From Fen-1301 sp963786395 (GTDB lineage: Bacteria; Bacteroidota; Ignavibacteria; Ignavibacteriales; Ignavibacteriaceae), in assembly GCA_963786395.1 (NCBI GenBank), contig CAWAZD010000006.1, positions 1 to 64,000 of the forward strand: DNA of 64,000 nucleotides, given 5' to 3'. The position numbers and the translations under genes were made by a program. The notes beneath the pieces were generated by a model. The model saw only the letters and a program-made list of their open reading frames with translations. It did not search any database and was not told the origin of the DNA. This document shows, piece after piece, positions 55,532 through 63,353 of the stretch; the stretch's first letter is position 1, and every line of letters begins with the position of its first letter.

Positions 55532-57046
55532 ATGGGAAAGACTACCGAAAATATTATCCTGTTTTGTATAGTTTTTATGTTTATATCCCCTCAATTATTT
55601 CCACAGGAAATAAAATCTCTCAATGAAAAAACTATTCTTCTTCATATAAATGAATTCACTGATAAGGATCCCTTTGTAAACGGAGATGCCATCAACTCTC
55701 TGGTTAAAATAGGAAGTTCTTCAGTAGATTATTTATGTAAAGCTTTGGAAGATAAAAATGAGGATATCCGGGTTTGTTCAGCAATAGCTTTAAGCAAAAT
55801 AGCACCAGTGGGATTAAATGCAATTCCATTCCTTATTGAAGCTTTGAAGGATAAAAGCTCAGAAGTTAGATGGTACTCGGCAATTGCTTTAGGAAGATTC
55901 CAGAAAGAAGCAGCATCTTCAGTCCAATCCCTGGTCAAATTATTGAATGATGAAAATCGTGATGTACGTTGGGCTGTATACATAGCACTCAGTAAAATAA
56001 ATAAAGAAGCAATCAATAACCGTCCTGATTTTTCCGATATCATAAATGTTATTGATAACTTAACTCCTCAGTTAATTAAAGAATTAAAGGTACCCGGGGT
56101 TTCTATCAGTATAATTCAAAATTATAAACTCACCTGGTCTAAAAGCTTTGGTTTCTCTAATTCTTCCGAACGTTCTTTCGCAAATAGTAAAACAATATTT
56201 GAAGCCTGTTCAATGAGCAAACCGGTTTTTACTTTCCTTGTTTTGAAACTTGTTGATCAGGGAAAGTTAGACCTGGATAAACCGCTTACCGGATATCTGT
56301 CAGAAAAGTTTGTTAGCGATAACGAGGATTATTCAAATCTCATCACAGCAAGAATGGTTCTTACCCATACCAGCGGGATGCCGAATTGGAGAAAGGGAGG
56401 GGAGGAAAGAGGGGCACCTGTTCCGGTTTATTTCAAACCTGGCTCAGAGTTTAATTATTCAGGCGAAGGAATGTATTATTTGCAGAGAGTTATTGAGCAT
56501 ATTACTCAGGAACCACTCGAGATCTTTGCTAAACAAATTTTATTTGATAAACTTGGACTAGAATCGACAAGCTTTATTTGGAATGAAAAGCTGAATCCTC
56601 AAATGGCTGCCGGGCATGATACCTCTGGTAACTGTAAGAAAAGAAATAATTATACTCATTCTAACGCTGCTTACACTCTTTATACTACACCCGATGAGTA
56701 CGCCAAAATTATTGTTGAGATAATGAAGCCCGGTATTCCGGACCAGATTTCATTATCTGATAAAATAACAAATGAAATGTTGAGACATCAGATTCGTGTG
56801 GAGGTGCGCAATGTTATTGACCGGCCAGGACGATCTTTAGGTTTATTTTCTTTCCGAGGCTTAGGGTGGGGGATTGATTCTACAATTACAGGCAACATTG
56901 TATATCATAGCGGATCAAATCAAACCGGCTTCAGATGTTATTCTCAATTTAATATGAGAGAAGGGTCAGGCATTGTTATTATGACTAATGGTGATAACGG
57001 AAGTGAATTATGGTCGCGACTTATAAGTAAGGTCGGTGATCTGTAG
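55532..57046 (+). CDS. HEAT-repeat/beta-lactamase-fold serine hydrolase fusion
   Basis: 504 residues with a signal peptide (IILFCIVFMFISPQLFPQ). Residues ~35-160 form about three HEAT-like repeats (LCKALEDKNEDIRVCSAIAL, LIEALKDKSSEVRWYSAIAL, LVKLLNDENRDVRWAVYIAL). From ~180 a class C beta-lactamase/D-aminopeptidase fold follows, with the SxxK nucleophile SMSK (227-230), YSG (309-311) and HSG (459-461). It probably hydrolyses D-amino-acid peptides or esters in the periplasm. The HEAT-hydrolase pairing is uncommon. It lies three bases after the desulfhydrase-like gene. Confidence 0.88.
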   Translation: MGKTTENIILFCIVFMFISPQLFPQEIKSLNEKTILLHINEFTDKDPFVNGDAINSLVKIGSSSVDYLCKALEDKNEDIRVCSAIALSKIAPVGLNAIPFLIEALKDKSSEVRWYSAIALGRFQKEAASSVQSLVKLLNDENRDVRWAVYIALSKINKEAINNRPDFSDIINVIDNLTPQLIKELKVPGVSISIIQNYKLTWSKSFGFSNSSERSFANSKTIFEACSMSKPVFTFLVLKLVDQGKLDLDKPLTGYLSEKFVSDNEDYSNLITARMVLTHTSGMPNWRKGGEERGAPVPVYFKPGSEFNYSGEGMYYLQRVIEHITQEPLEIFAKQILFDKLGLESTSFIWNEKLNPQMAAGHDTSGNCKKRNNYTHSNAAYTLYTTPDEYAKIIVEIMKPGIPDQISLSDKITNEMLRHQIRVEVRNVIDRPGRSLGLFSFRGLGWGIDSTITGNIVYHSGSNQTGFRCYSQFNMREGSGIVIMTNGDNGSELWSRLISKVGDL

Positions 57047-57097
57047 ATTATTATAAAGAAATTAATGAAATATTAACTACTTATTAAGAGAATATAT

Positions 57098-58201
57098 ATG
57101 CGTATAGAAAAAGTAGAACTTCGTCAGACTAAAATGGAATTAGTATCACCTTTCGAAACTTCTCTGGGTGTCGAATTATTTGAAGAACATATAATAGTCA
57201 GGGTTGATGGAGATGGAGTTACAGGTTGGGGGGAAGTTGTTGTTGAACCCACACCATCATATTCTTATGAAACTCTGACAACAGCATGGCATATCCTGGG
57301 AGAATTTGTAGTACCATCTATTCTTGGAAAGGAATTTGCAGGCATTGAAGAGGCAATTGAATCATATAAATGGGTTCGGGGACACCGGATGGCAAAAGCG
57401 GGCGTAGAAGCTGCCTTGTCTGATGCCTTTGCAAAATCAAAAGGATTGTCTCTTTCTGCTTTTTTGGGAGGAACAAGAAAACGTATTCCTGTTGGCGTTA
57501 GTGTTGGTCTTCAATCCTCACCATCTAAATTGGTAGAGGTTATTACAGATTATCTTCAGGATGGATATAAAAGAATCAAAATTAAAATTGCCCCGGGACG
57601 TGATCTTGAACTTGTAACTGCTGTAAGAAAGGAATACCCGGATATTCAGTTGCAGGTAGATGCTAACTCTGCATATACTTTAAATGATATTGAAATGCTC
57701 AGAGCATTGGACGGCTTCAACTTACAATTGATTGAGCAGCCCCTGGGATATGATGACATTTATGATCACTCCATACTACAAAGGAAAATTAATACACCTC
57801 TTTGCCTTGATGAAAGCATCTATAATGTTTCCGATACTAAAGCCGCAATTGAATTGGGGAGCTGCAAAATAATAAATATTAAACCGGGGAGGGTGGGAGG
57901 TTATACCGAATCAATAAAAATTCATGACTACTGTGCCTCTAAAAATATTCCTGTCTGGCACGGAGGTATGGATGAATCCGGAATAGGACGTGGAGGTAAT
58001 GTTGCGCTTGCATCTTTGCCAAACTTTGTATTGCCAGGAGATATTTCTGCAAGTAAAAGATATTACAAAGTCGATATTGTTGAACCTGAATTTGTAATCG
58101 ATAGTAACGGAACTATGGAAGTCCCCACCAAACCCGGTATCGGCGTGGAAGTAAACCAAAAAGAGTTGGAAAGAGTCACAATAAAAAAGGTAATTTATTA
58201 A
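57098..58201 (+). CDS. Enolase-superfamily OSBS/N-acylamino-acid racemase/dipeptide epimerase
   Basis: 367 residues. The second-half barrel has the KxK motif (K161, K163 in KIKIAPGRD), metal ligands in VDANSAY (D188), IEQPL (E213) and CLDES (D238 or E239), and the opposite base in INIKPGRVGG (K262). WHGGMDESGIGRG is the typical strand-7/8 region. These features place it in the MLE subgroup with OSBS, NSAR and dipeptide epimerases. No other menaquinone genes adjoin it, and the context of peptidases and D-amino-acid enzymes favours racemase or epimerase activity. It is the last gene of the locus. Confidence 0.88.
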   Translation: MRIEKVELRQTKMELVSPFETSLGVELFEEHIIVRVDGDGVTGWGEVVVEPTPSYSYETLTTAWHILGEFVVPSILGKEFAGIEEAIESYKWVRGHRMAKAGVEAALSDAFAKSKGLSLSAFLGGTRKRIPVGVSVGLQSSPSKLVEVITDYLQDGYKRIKIKIAPGRDLELVTAVRKEYPDIQLQVDANSAYTLNDIEMLRALDGFNLQLIEQPLGYDDIYDHSILQRKINTPLCLDESIYNVSDTKAAIELGSCKIINIKPGRVGGYTESIKIHDYCASKNIPVWHGGMDESGIGRGGNVALASLPNFVLPGDISASKRYYKVDIVEPEFVIDSNGTMEVPTKPGIGVEVNQKELERVTIKKVIY

Positions 58202-58223
58202 GAATTCCATGCAGTTTATTATT

Positions 58224-58293
58224 CCCCCTTACCAAAGGGGGATAAAGGGGGTTGTTTTTCCTTGCTTGTCATTCAGAGAGCAGCGAAGAATCT
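58224..58293. repeat. Two dispersed repeats after the racemase gene
   Basis: CCCCCTT-ACC-AAAGGGGG (58224-58241), followed by GATAAAGGGGG, is a common hairpin repeat. GTCATTCAGAGAG...GAAGAATCT (58268-58293) is the reverse-oriented relative of 31016-31050. The hairpin may also end transcription of the locus, although no clear T-run is adjacent; GTTGTTTTTCC follows at a short distance. Confidence 0.55.
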
Positions 58294-58313
58294 CCTATAT
58301 TTTAGTCCAGGCA

Positions 58314-59326
58314 TTAATTCAGGAATGGATACATCAGATAAAACCTTGTTACTCCTCTTGAGAATTCAATTGCAGGTGAGGGGAATTTAATATAATTTAA
58401 AGTTTGTCTGAACCAGTTCCAGAAACTTCCCCCTTCAGGTAAAAGCTTTACCAGGTTATAATCCAGTCCTATATAATATCTTCTGACAGTTTGTTGATCC
58501 GGAGTTGCCAGGGGATCTGATTTAAGATCTGAATCTGCTCCATAACCAATTGCGATATTTAACCAGGGTAGCCAGTACTTTTTAAAGTCTGCAGGAAGAA
58601 GATTATTAATATTTAATGGAATACCAGAAGGTCGTACTATTGTAATCATCTATGAAAGTCTTTGGTCTATTTAATGTTGGCTTTTGATGTCCATTCAGTA
58701 GGTATATATTGCCATTTGGGTGTTATATTCTGTAAAGCCGGGACATAATGCTGTGCCAAATAAAATGCAGATCCTGCAACATCAAAATACCAGTCGCTGG
58801 GACTGAATCCCCACTCTTTAGCAAATCCATCCTCTGATTCCACGTAGGTCTGATAAACTAATCCTAACACACTGCCGTATATTGCAGATGAATTATAATC
58901 TACCCCTGAAGTTTTTAAAGCTTCATCCATTCCGTATGAAAATAAATATCCTCCGAATGCATGGCCTGTTTTATCAACCTGAAGTGCTGAAAGCCAGTCC
59001 TCTTGAAAATGAAATGATCCCCGCGTACCACTCCACCAGGCGTTTCTCTGGTTAATATGAAGTGCTATTACGGAAGTTAGAATAACACCTCCTAATATTG
59101 CTGATGGCAGCGGTTTTATTTCCGTACTTAATCTTGGGCTTTCGCCTGTAATTGTATATCGTCTGTCGCCGGCATATGTGAATTGTGAAATTGGTAGAAA
59201 GACTTTATCAGAATCAGAATGTATTGCCGGATTTAAAGTTGAATCGGTTGCTGCCGTTTGTCCCATTACAATCTCTGGATAAACTAAACTGAAAAAACAT
59301 AACCAGATAATAATTTTAGAATTCAT
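58314..59326 (-). CDS. DUF2279-like exported protein, two frameshifts
   Basis: About 335 residues once repaired. The first part has a signal peptide and the DUF2279-type stretch QVDKTGHAFGGYLFSYGMDEA followed by ESEDGFAKEWGFSPSDWYFD. The frame stops at 58667 after TSKANIK. Deleting one A there and one in ATTAAATATT (near 58610) gives ANINRPKTFIDDYNSTTFW and then NNLLPADFKKYWLPWLNIAIGYGAD up to RFYLMYPFLN. Each break is a single extra A in a short A-run, typical of consensus error. The protein probably sits in the periplasm or outer membrane, with unknown function. Confidence 0.75.
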
Positions 59327-59341
59327 TTTACATCCTCCCTG

Positions 59342-59926
59342 TTAATACATACCAAATATAAATGACACATTGCCGGTCCAGCCTCGCAAATTCTTGATGG
59401 CGAAATCAAGAGCAGGCAATTTATCAGCCCCATCAATATGATAATTATCCATCGCGCTTGTGGTCCGGTAACTTAAACCAAATGATAAATGAAACCATTC
59501 ATTTATATTAACATTTGCGTTTACTTGCGGTTCCCATACTAAAAAATCAGCCCCATAATATTTAGTTGGTTGAACATTAAGACCCGCACCTCCCATAAAC
59601 ATTTCTAAAGAGGCTGAAAAAATAGTCTCACGTATAAAGATGTATTCAAAATTCAGACCGCCTGTAGAAAATGCAAGATTAGGAGTAAGTCCGCTATTGG
59701 GGTCAACCCAATTCGATGAAACATTAGAATTAAGAGCATAATATTCAGCTCCAATTACAAATCTATTATTAATTACCCATCCTCCTTTGACACCTAACAA
59801 ATTGGAACTTAGTCCATTTATTGTAGATAATTTTATCACAGGTGCAATGTAAGCTCCGTGTTGAGCACTGATAAAAGGGGAACAAATAAATATTAAAAGA
59901 AATACTGCTTTAAGATATTTCTGCAA
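59342..59926 (-). CDS. Outer-membrane beta-barrel-like protein of unknown function
   Basis: 194 residues with a signal peptide (KAVFLLIFICSPFISAQ) and a mature part of alternating strands, ending TGNVSFIFGMY with terminal aromatic residues as in small barrels. GVKGGWVINNRFVIGAEYYAL, LNFEYIFI and FHLSFGLSYRTTSAMDNYHI are the clearest strand pairs. It lies 15 bases upstream of the DUF2279-like gene on the same strand, so the two are probably co-transcribed. There is no evidence of a specific cargo. Confidence 0.65.
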   Translation of the reverse strand: MQKYLKAVFLLIFICSPFISAQHGAYIAPVIKLSTINGLSSNLLGVKGGWVINNRFVIGAEYYALNSNVSSNWVDPNSGLTPNLAFSTGGLNFEYIFIRETIFSASLEMFMGGAGLNVQPTKYYGADFLVWEPQVNANVNINEWFHLSFGLSYRTTSAMDNYHIDGADKLPALDFAIKNLRGWTGNVSFIFGMY

Positions 59927-60034
59927 AAGTTCTCTCCATATATTATTAATATATAATTATTTATAAATGTTGATTAAATAAATCATTTATAAAAATGTTC
60001 AGAACTGTTCTTCGTGTAAGTAATTAAGAGGCTC

Positions 60035-60427
60035 TCAAATAAGGATGGAGTGGTATTCCAAATACAGGGTTTTGTGTATGGAAACTGAAATCAGTATTAA
60101 TTTTTTATCATTTTTGTTTTCAGAGTTATGTTCAATAACATAGTGATATTCAGGTGTAAGAGATGGACTATCCTGATCGAATAATATTCTGATTGAATTC
60201 GGGACCCCTCCATTATCAGGAAAAGAGGAATATGAAACGGGTGCGTAAGAGATTAAATTTGCATCAGACTCTGATTCCGAAATATTTTCAGTCGGTTCAT
60301 CAGTGTGTATTATTGTAACATGGGATATAAAATCATCAAGGTTTGCTGCATCAGCAAAAAGCATAAATGCCAGTATCCAGATTATAAATACCGGCGTTAT
60401 CTTTATATAGCTTCTGATTATTTTCAC
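60035..60427 (-). CDS. Exported hypothetical protein
   Basis: 130 residues with a possible signal peptide (ITPVFIIWILAFMLFADA), then a Ser/Glu-rich acidic linker (TDEPTENISESESDANLIS) and a short beta-like tail ending LYLEYHSILI. I recognise no family. It stands about 110 bases upstream of the barrel gene on the same strand and could be its partner. The initiation site ATG 60427 lacks a strong ribosome binding site, so the real start may differ. Confidence 0.4.
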   Translation of the reverse strand: MKIIRSYIKITPVFIIWILAFMLFADAANLDDFISHVTIIHTDEPTENISESESDANLISYAPVSYSSFPDNGGVPNSIRILFDQDSPSLTPEYHYVIEHNSENKNDKKLILISVSIHKTLYLEYHSILI

Positions 60428-60530
60428 GAAAACCTTGTAATTAACTACAGACTAAATTCAGGAATTATAAAATAATAATGAAATATACATTATTATGACT
60501 ATAATTAAAAAGTATAGGTAAACTCTATAT

Positions 60531-60580
60531 TGTCATTCCCGCGAAGAGTCTACCCCGACCTGTCTGAGCGGGAATCCATG
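60531..60580. repeat. Dispersed repeat GTCATTCCCGCGAAG...GCGGGAATCCATG
   Basis: An inverted pair TTCCCGC/GCGGGAA enclosing about 25 bases with CTACCCCGACCTGTC. It shares its outer sequence with the compact hairpin at 81-96 but has an expanded core, which places both in one repeat family. Confidence 0.55.
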
Positions 60581-60618
60581 CAGCGTATTTCTTCCTTTCC
60601 ATGTTCATTGTTTTAATA

Positions 60619-60640
60619 AATAAAGGCAAGGGCCTTTATT
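60619..60640. repeat. Hairpin AATAAAGGC/GCCTTTATT
   Basis: A 9-base perfect stem around AAGG within the non-coding stretch. No T-run follows on either side. Confidence 0.5.
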
Positions 60641-60802
60641 GGTTACTCCATTACTCCATCGCTGCTAATGACCACACCTTATGTAAACTCTGTAATTTTG
60701 GAATCTGGTACGGTACACCCCGGGTACTAACCAGGGCCTGAACTTCCCTGGAAAGGTATATATACGAGTCTTGGACAAGGCCATACTTCCTCTTATATCT
60801 AG

Positions 60803-60835
60803 ACACGTGAGAGTCAGCTGAGAGACATGTGAGAG
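60803..60835. repeat. Three direct units of 11 bases ending in TGAGAG
   Basis: The units ACACGTGAGAG, TCAGCTGAGAG and ACATGTGAGAG are contiguous. The shared half is TGAGAG, while the first half varies around a six-base palindromic core (CACGTG, CAGCTG, ACATGT). A helical-turn period of 11 bases is compatible with a cooperative protein-binding array, which is speculation. Confidence 0.6.
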
Positions 60836-61110
60836 CCACGTGGAATTTCTTTTTCTCTCCCTTTTCCATTGCTTGTCAGCAATATTTTATCTAAAACCCC
60901 TGCCTGAATCCTTTCAAGAACTGATCTAATAGAATAATATTAAAAATGTTCTTCAATGTTCAACGAATCACGGTGCGCGATTATAATAAATAATATTATT
61001 ATTGTCAAGGCCTCTGTAAAATATTCAATAATAAATTGATTAATAATATTTCTATAATTATATTTCTTAAGATATTTAGTATTATATCATTAAATATTGA
61101 GGATGGTCTT

Positions 61111-61830
61111 ATGGGTATTTTAATTAATCAGGTAATGGGGGATCATACAGGCAAAGTCGGCAATCTTATTTACCGTAACAGGAATGGTAAAATTGTTGTC
61201 TATAAAGCCCCTGAAAAAATAAAAAAGAGTGAGTCTGAAGCTTCAAAAGCAGTCCGGCAAAAGCTGAAACCAATGTCTCAATTTGCCTCTGAAGTCTGCT
61301 CTTTCCCCGAACTTAAAGCAATCTGGCAATCTAATAGAAGATATAAAGCAAAAGCTGCTTATCATAAGGTAGAACAGGCTAATAAAAATATGTTTATGCC
61401 TGAACACCCCACTGTTGAAAATATTATTGTGCCTTTATGGGGATATAAACTTGAGTTGAATTCAGTTGAGCTAAACAAAGAAAAAGTCTCAATTATCTTA
61501 ACAATTGACAAAGCTTTAGCAGATGAATATAAATCGCTCAATGGTTTTATAGTTATTATTTTACTTTGCTTTTATAACCCGGTGAAAAAGAAAGATGAAT
61601 ACTTTGAGTTTCGCCGGATCCGGCTCAATTTAACAAAATGGGAATTCGATAAGCCTGTTAAAATATTATTTAAGTTTGCCAAAAAGGATGGAAAATTATT
61701 CTCTTTGTACAAAAAGTGTATTTTGTATTCAACCTTTCTTGCCTATGACAATGAATTTAGTTTTATCGAACATTCTACAGGCATGAACAAGGAATTTAAT
61801 AATGTGGTTCATCCAGAGAAGAAACGGTAA
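61111..61830 (+). CDS. Hypothetical protein, DUF6266-like N-terminus
   Basis: About 239 residues from ATG 61111, chosen because GAGGATGGTCTT lies just ahead. It begins MGILINQVMGDHTGKVGNLI and continues YRNRNGKIVVYKAPEKIK. Openings of the form G...GKVGN.(V/I).R..NGK..V are seen in Bacteroidota proteins such as the DUF6266 family. The rest is Lys-rich with alternating strands and no catalytic motif. No signal peptide is evident from this start. The function is unknown, and the family link is tentative. Confidence 0.65.
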   Translation: MGILINQVMGDHTGKVGNLIYRNRNGKIVVYKAPEKIKKSESEASKAVRQKLKPMSQFASEVCSFPELKAIWQSNRRYKAKAAYHKVEQANKNMFMPEHPTVENIIVPLWGYKLELNSVELNKEKVSIILTIDKALADEYKSLNGFIVIILLCFYNPVKKKDEYFEFRRIRLNLTKWEFDKPVKILFKFAKKDGKLFSLYKKCILYSTFLAYDNEFSFIEHSTGMNKEFNNVVHPEKKR

Positions 61831-61954
61831 TTCCAATTTAACACTCTCCTTACCTAAAATATTTCCTTCATCATGAACCGAATTATTGACGCTGGTATTA
61901 TCAAACCACAATTGGTTTTATTATATTACCTGTAATATTAGTATTTAAAAGGCA

Positions 61955-63313
61955 ATGAGAAAGTACTTAATTATTAGCATTCTTTTATTTAGCATAATTG
62001 AAGCTTCACCTCAAACTATTAACATTATTGTTAATAATCTTACCCGTACTAAAGCTCAATTATCTTACTTGAGGGGAGAGGATGTTATCCCCGTTGATTC
62101 CATAACCTCTATCAATAATTATTACTTCCATTATTCCTTTGCTAACAACACCAGTCATCCAGGTATTTATAGGTTATCTCTCTCAGATACTAATTGGATG
62201 GACTTTATAGTGGATCGCCAGGATGTTATTCTTAATACTGACGCCAACAATATCATTGACAGCATGGAAACTACCAATTCCGAAAACAACAAAATATTCT
62301 ACTATTTCCTGAAGTTTAACAAGCTGTACAAAAGAAATATTGAAAATCTTCTGGGCACTCTTTACAAATATTCTAAAGATGATGATCATTACATTAGTGC
62401 GAAAAATAGTTTGGTTAAACATCAAGAGGAATATCTACGCCTTTATAATATTGCCTCACAAACTAAGAAGAACTCTTTTGGTCTTAGGTATTTACATTCA
62501 AGTCTATTGCCAGCCATAAATATTAATTCATCTCAGGAAATTCAAATTCCATTTCTGAAGATTCATTACCTGGACAATGTTGATTTCAATGACGATGATT
62601 TAATATATACTGATGTATTTACAAATAAATTAAAAGAATACCTCACTCTTTTCAAAAACCCTCAACTATCAAAAGATCTCCTTGTGAGGGAATACTTCTC
62701 TGCTGTGGATACTATTCTGAATAAAGCTAAGGTTAATCAATTAGTGTATGAGGATATATCTGAATACCTTATAAATAAATTCAAGGAATTCGGCTACAAT
62801 GAAGTTATCGCATATATAATGGATAATTATGTTATTAAAGATGACTTGTGTATTGATGAAAAGCTAAAGAATTCAGTGCAAAGTAGAATTAATCAATCAA
62901 AGCGTTTTAAGCTCGGAACCAAAGTTCCTGATATAATTCTTCCTGATTCATCCGGTAATAAGATTGATTTGTTCAGCATAAAATCAGAGAAGACATTAAT
63001 TATATATTATGCAAGCTGGTGCCCGCATTGCCAAAAACTTCTTCCAAAATTAAATGACTTTTATAGAAGCTTAAATGGTGCAAAACTCAAGATTATGGCA
63101 ATATCAATTGATACAAACAGAACTGAATGGCTTAATTTTGTACGAAAGTATAATTTTAATTGGATAAATGTTTCTGATCTCAAAGGTGGCAGCGGAAAGG
63201 CAGCAGGGGATTATTTGTTATATGCCACACCTACTATGTTCCTTGTAAATGATAAAAAAGAAATTATTGCTGTTCTATCAAATTTAGACGATGTTAAAAA
63301 ATACATTTATTAG
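61955..63313 (+). CDS. TlpA-like thioredoxin-fold protein, exported
   Basis: 452 residues: signal peptide (YLIISILLFSIIEASPQ), an N-terminal region of about 110 residues resembling DUF4369-type beta domains, a helical middle, and a C-terminal thioredoxin fold from about 325. The fold opens GTKVPDIILPDSSGNKIDLF and has the active site YYASWCPHCQKLLPKL (CPHC). Later come the cis-Pro in YLLYATPTMFLV and a short C-terminal helix. Such proteins reduce disulfides or cytochrome c precursors in the periplasm. It lies 40 bases upstream of the porin gene. Confidence 0.85.
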   Translation: MRKYLIISILLFSIIEASPQTINIIVNNLTRTKAQLSYLRGEDVIPVDSITSINNYYFHYSFANNTSHPGIYRLSLSDTNWMDFIVDRQDVILNTDANNIIDSMETTNSENNKIFYYFLKFNKLYKRNIENLLGTLYKYSKDDDHYISAKNSLVKHQEEYLRLYNIASQTKKNSFGLRYLHSSLLPAININSSQEIQIPFLKIHYLDNVDFNDDDLIYTDVFTNKLKEYLTLFKNPQLSKDLLVREYFSAVDTILNKAKVNQLVYEDISEYLINKFKEFGYNEVIAYIMDNYVIKDDLCIDEKLKNSVQSRINQSKRFKLGTKVPDIILPDSSGNKIDLFSIKSEKTLIIYYASWCPHCQKLLPKLNDFYRSLNGAKLKIMAISIDTNRTEWLNFVRKYNFNWINVSDLKGGSGKAAGDYLLYATPTMFLVNDKKEIIAVLSNLDDVKKYIY

Positions 63314-63353
63314 GGTTTATTGAAGACACTTTCAATCATAATTTAATTAATAT

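Larger units (their letters stand above)
60428..61110. other. Long non-coding stretch with repeats
   Basis: It contains a GTCATTCCCGCG...GCGGGAATCC repeat (60531-60580), a hairpin (60619-60640) and a three-unit 11-base repeat (60803-60835). A 72-codon open frame on the minus strand (60651-60869) has no ribosome binding site and is not called. Base composition around 60650-60870 is richer in G and C than the flanks. Confidence 0.5.

Noticed and set aside
60651..60869. 72-codon minus-strand open frame in the long gap before 61111
   Set aside because: No ribosome binding site before its ATG and no family I recognise. It may mark an unknown repeat, so the region is described as non-coding.
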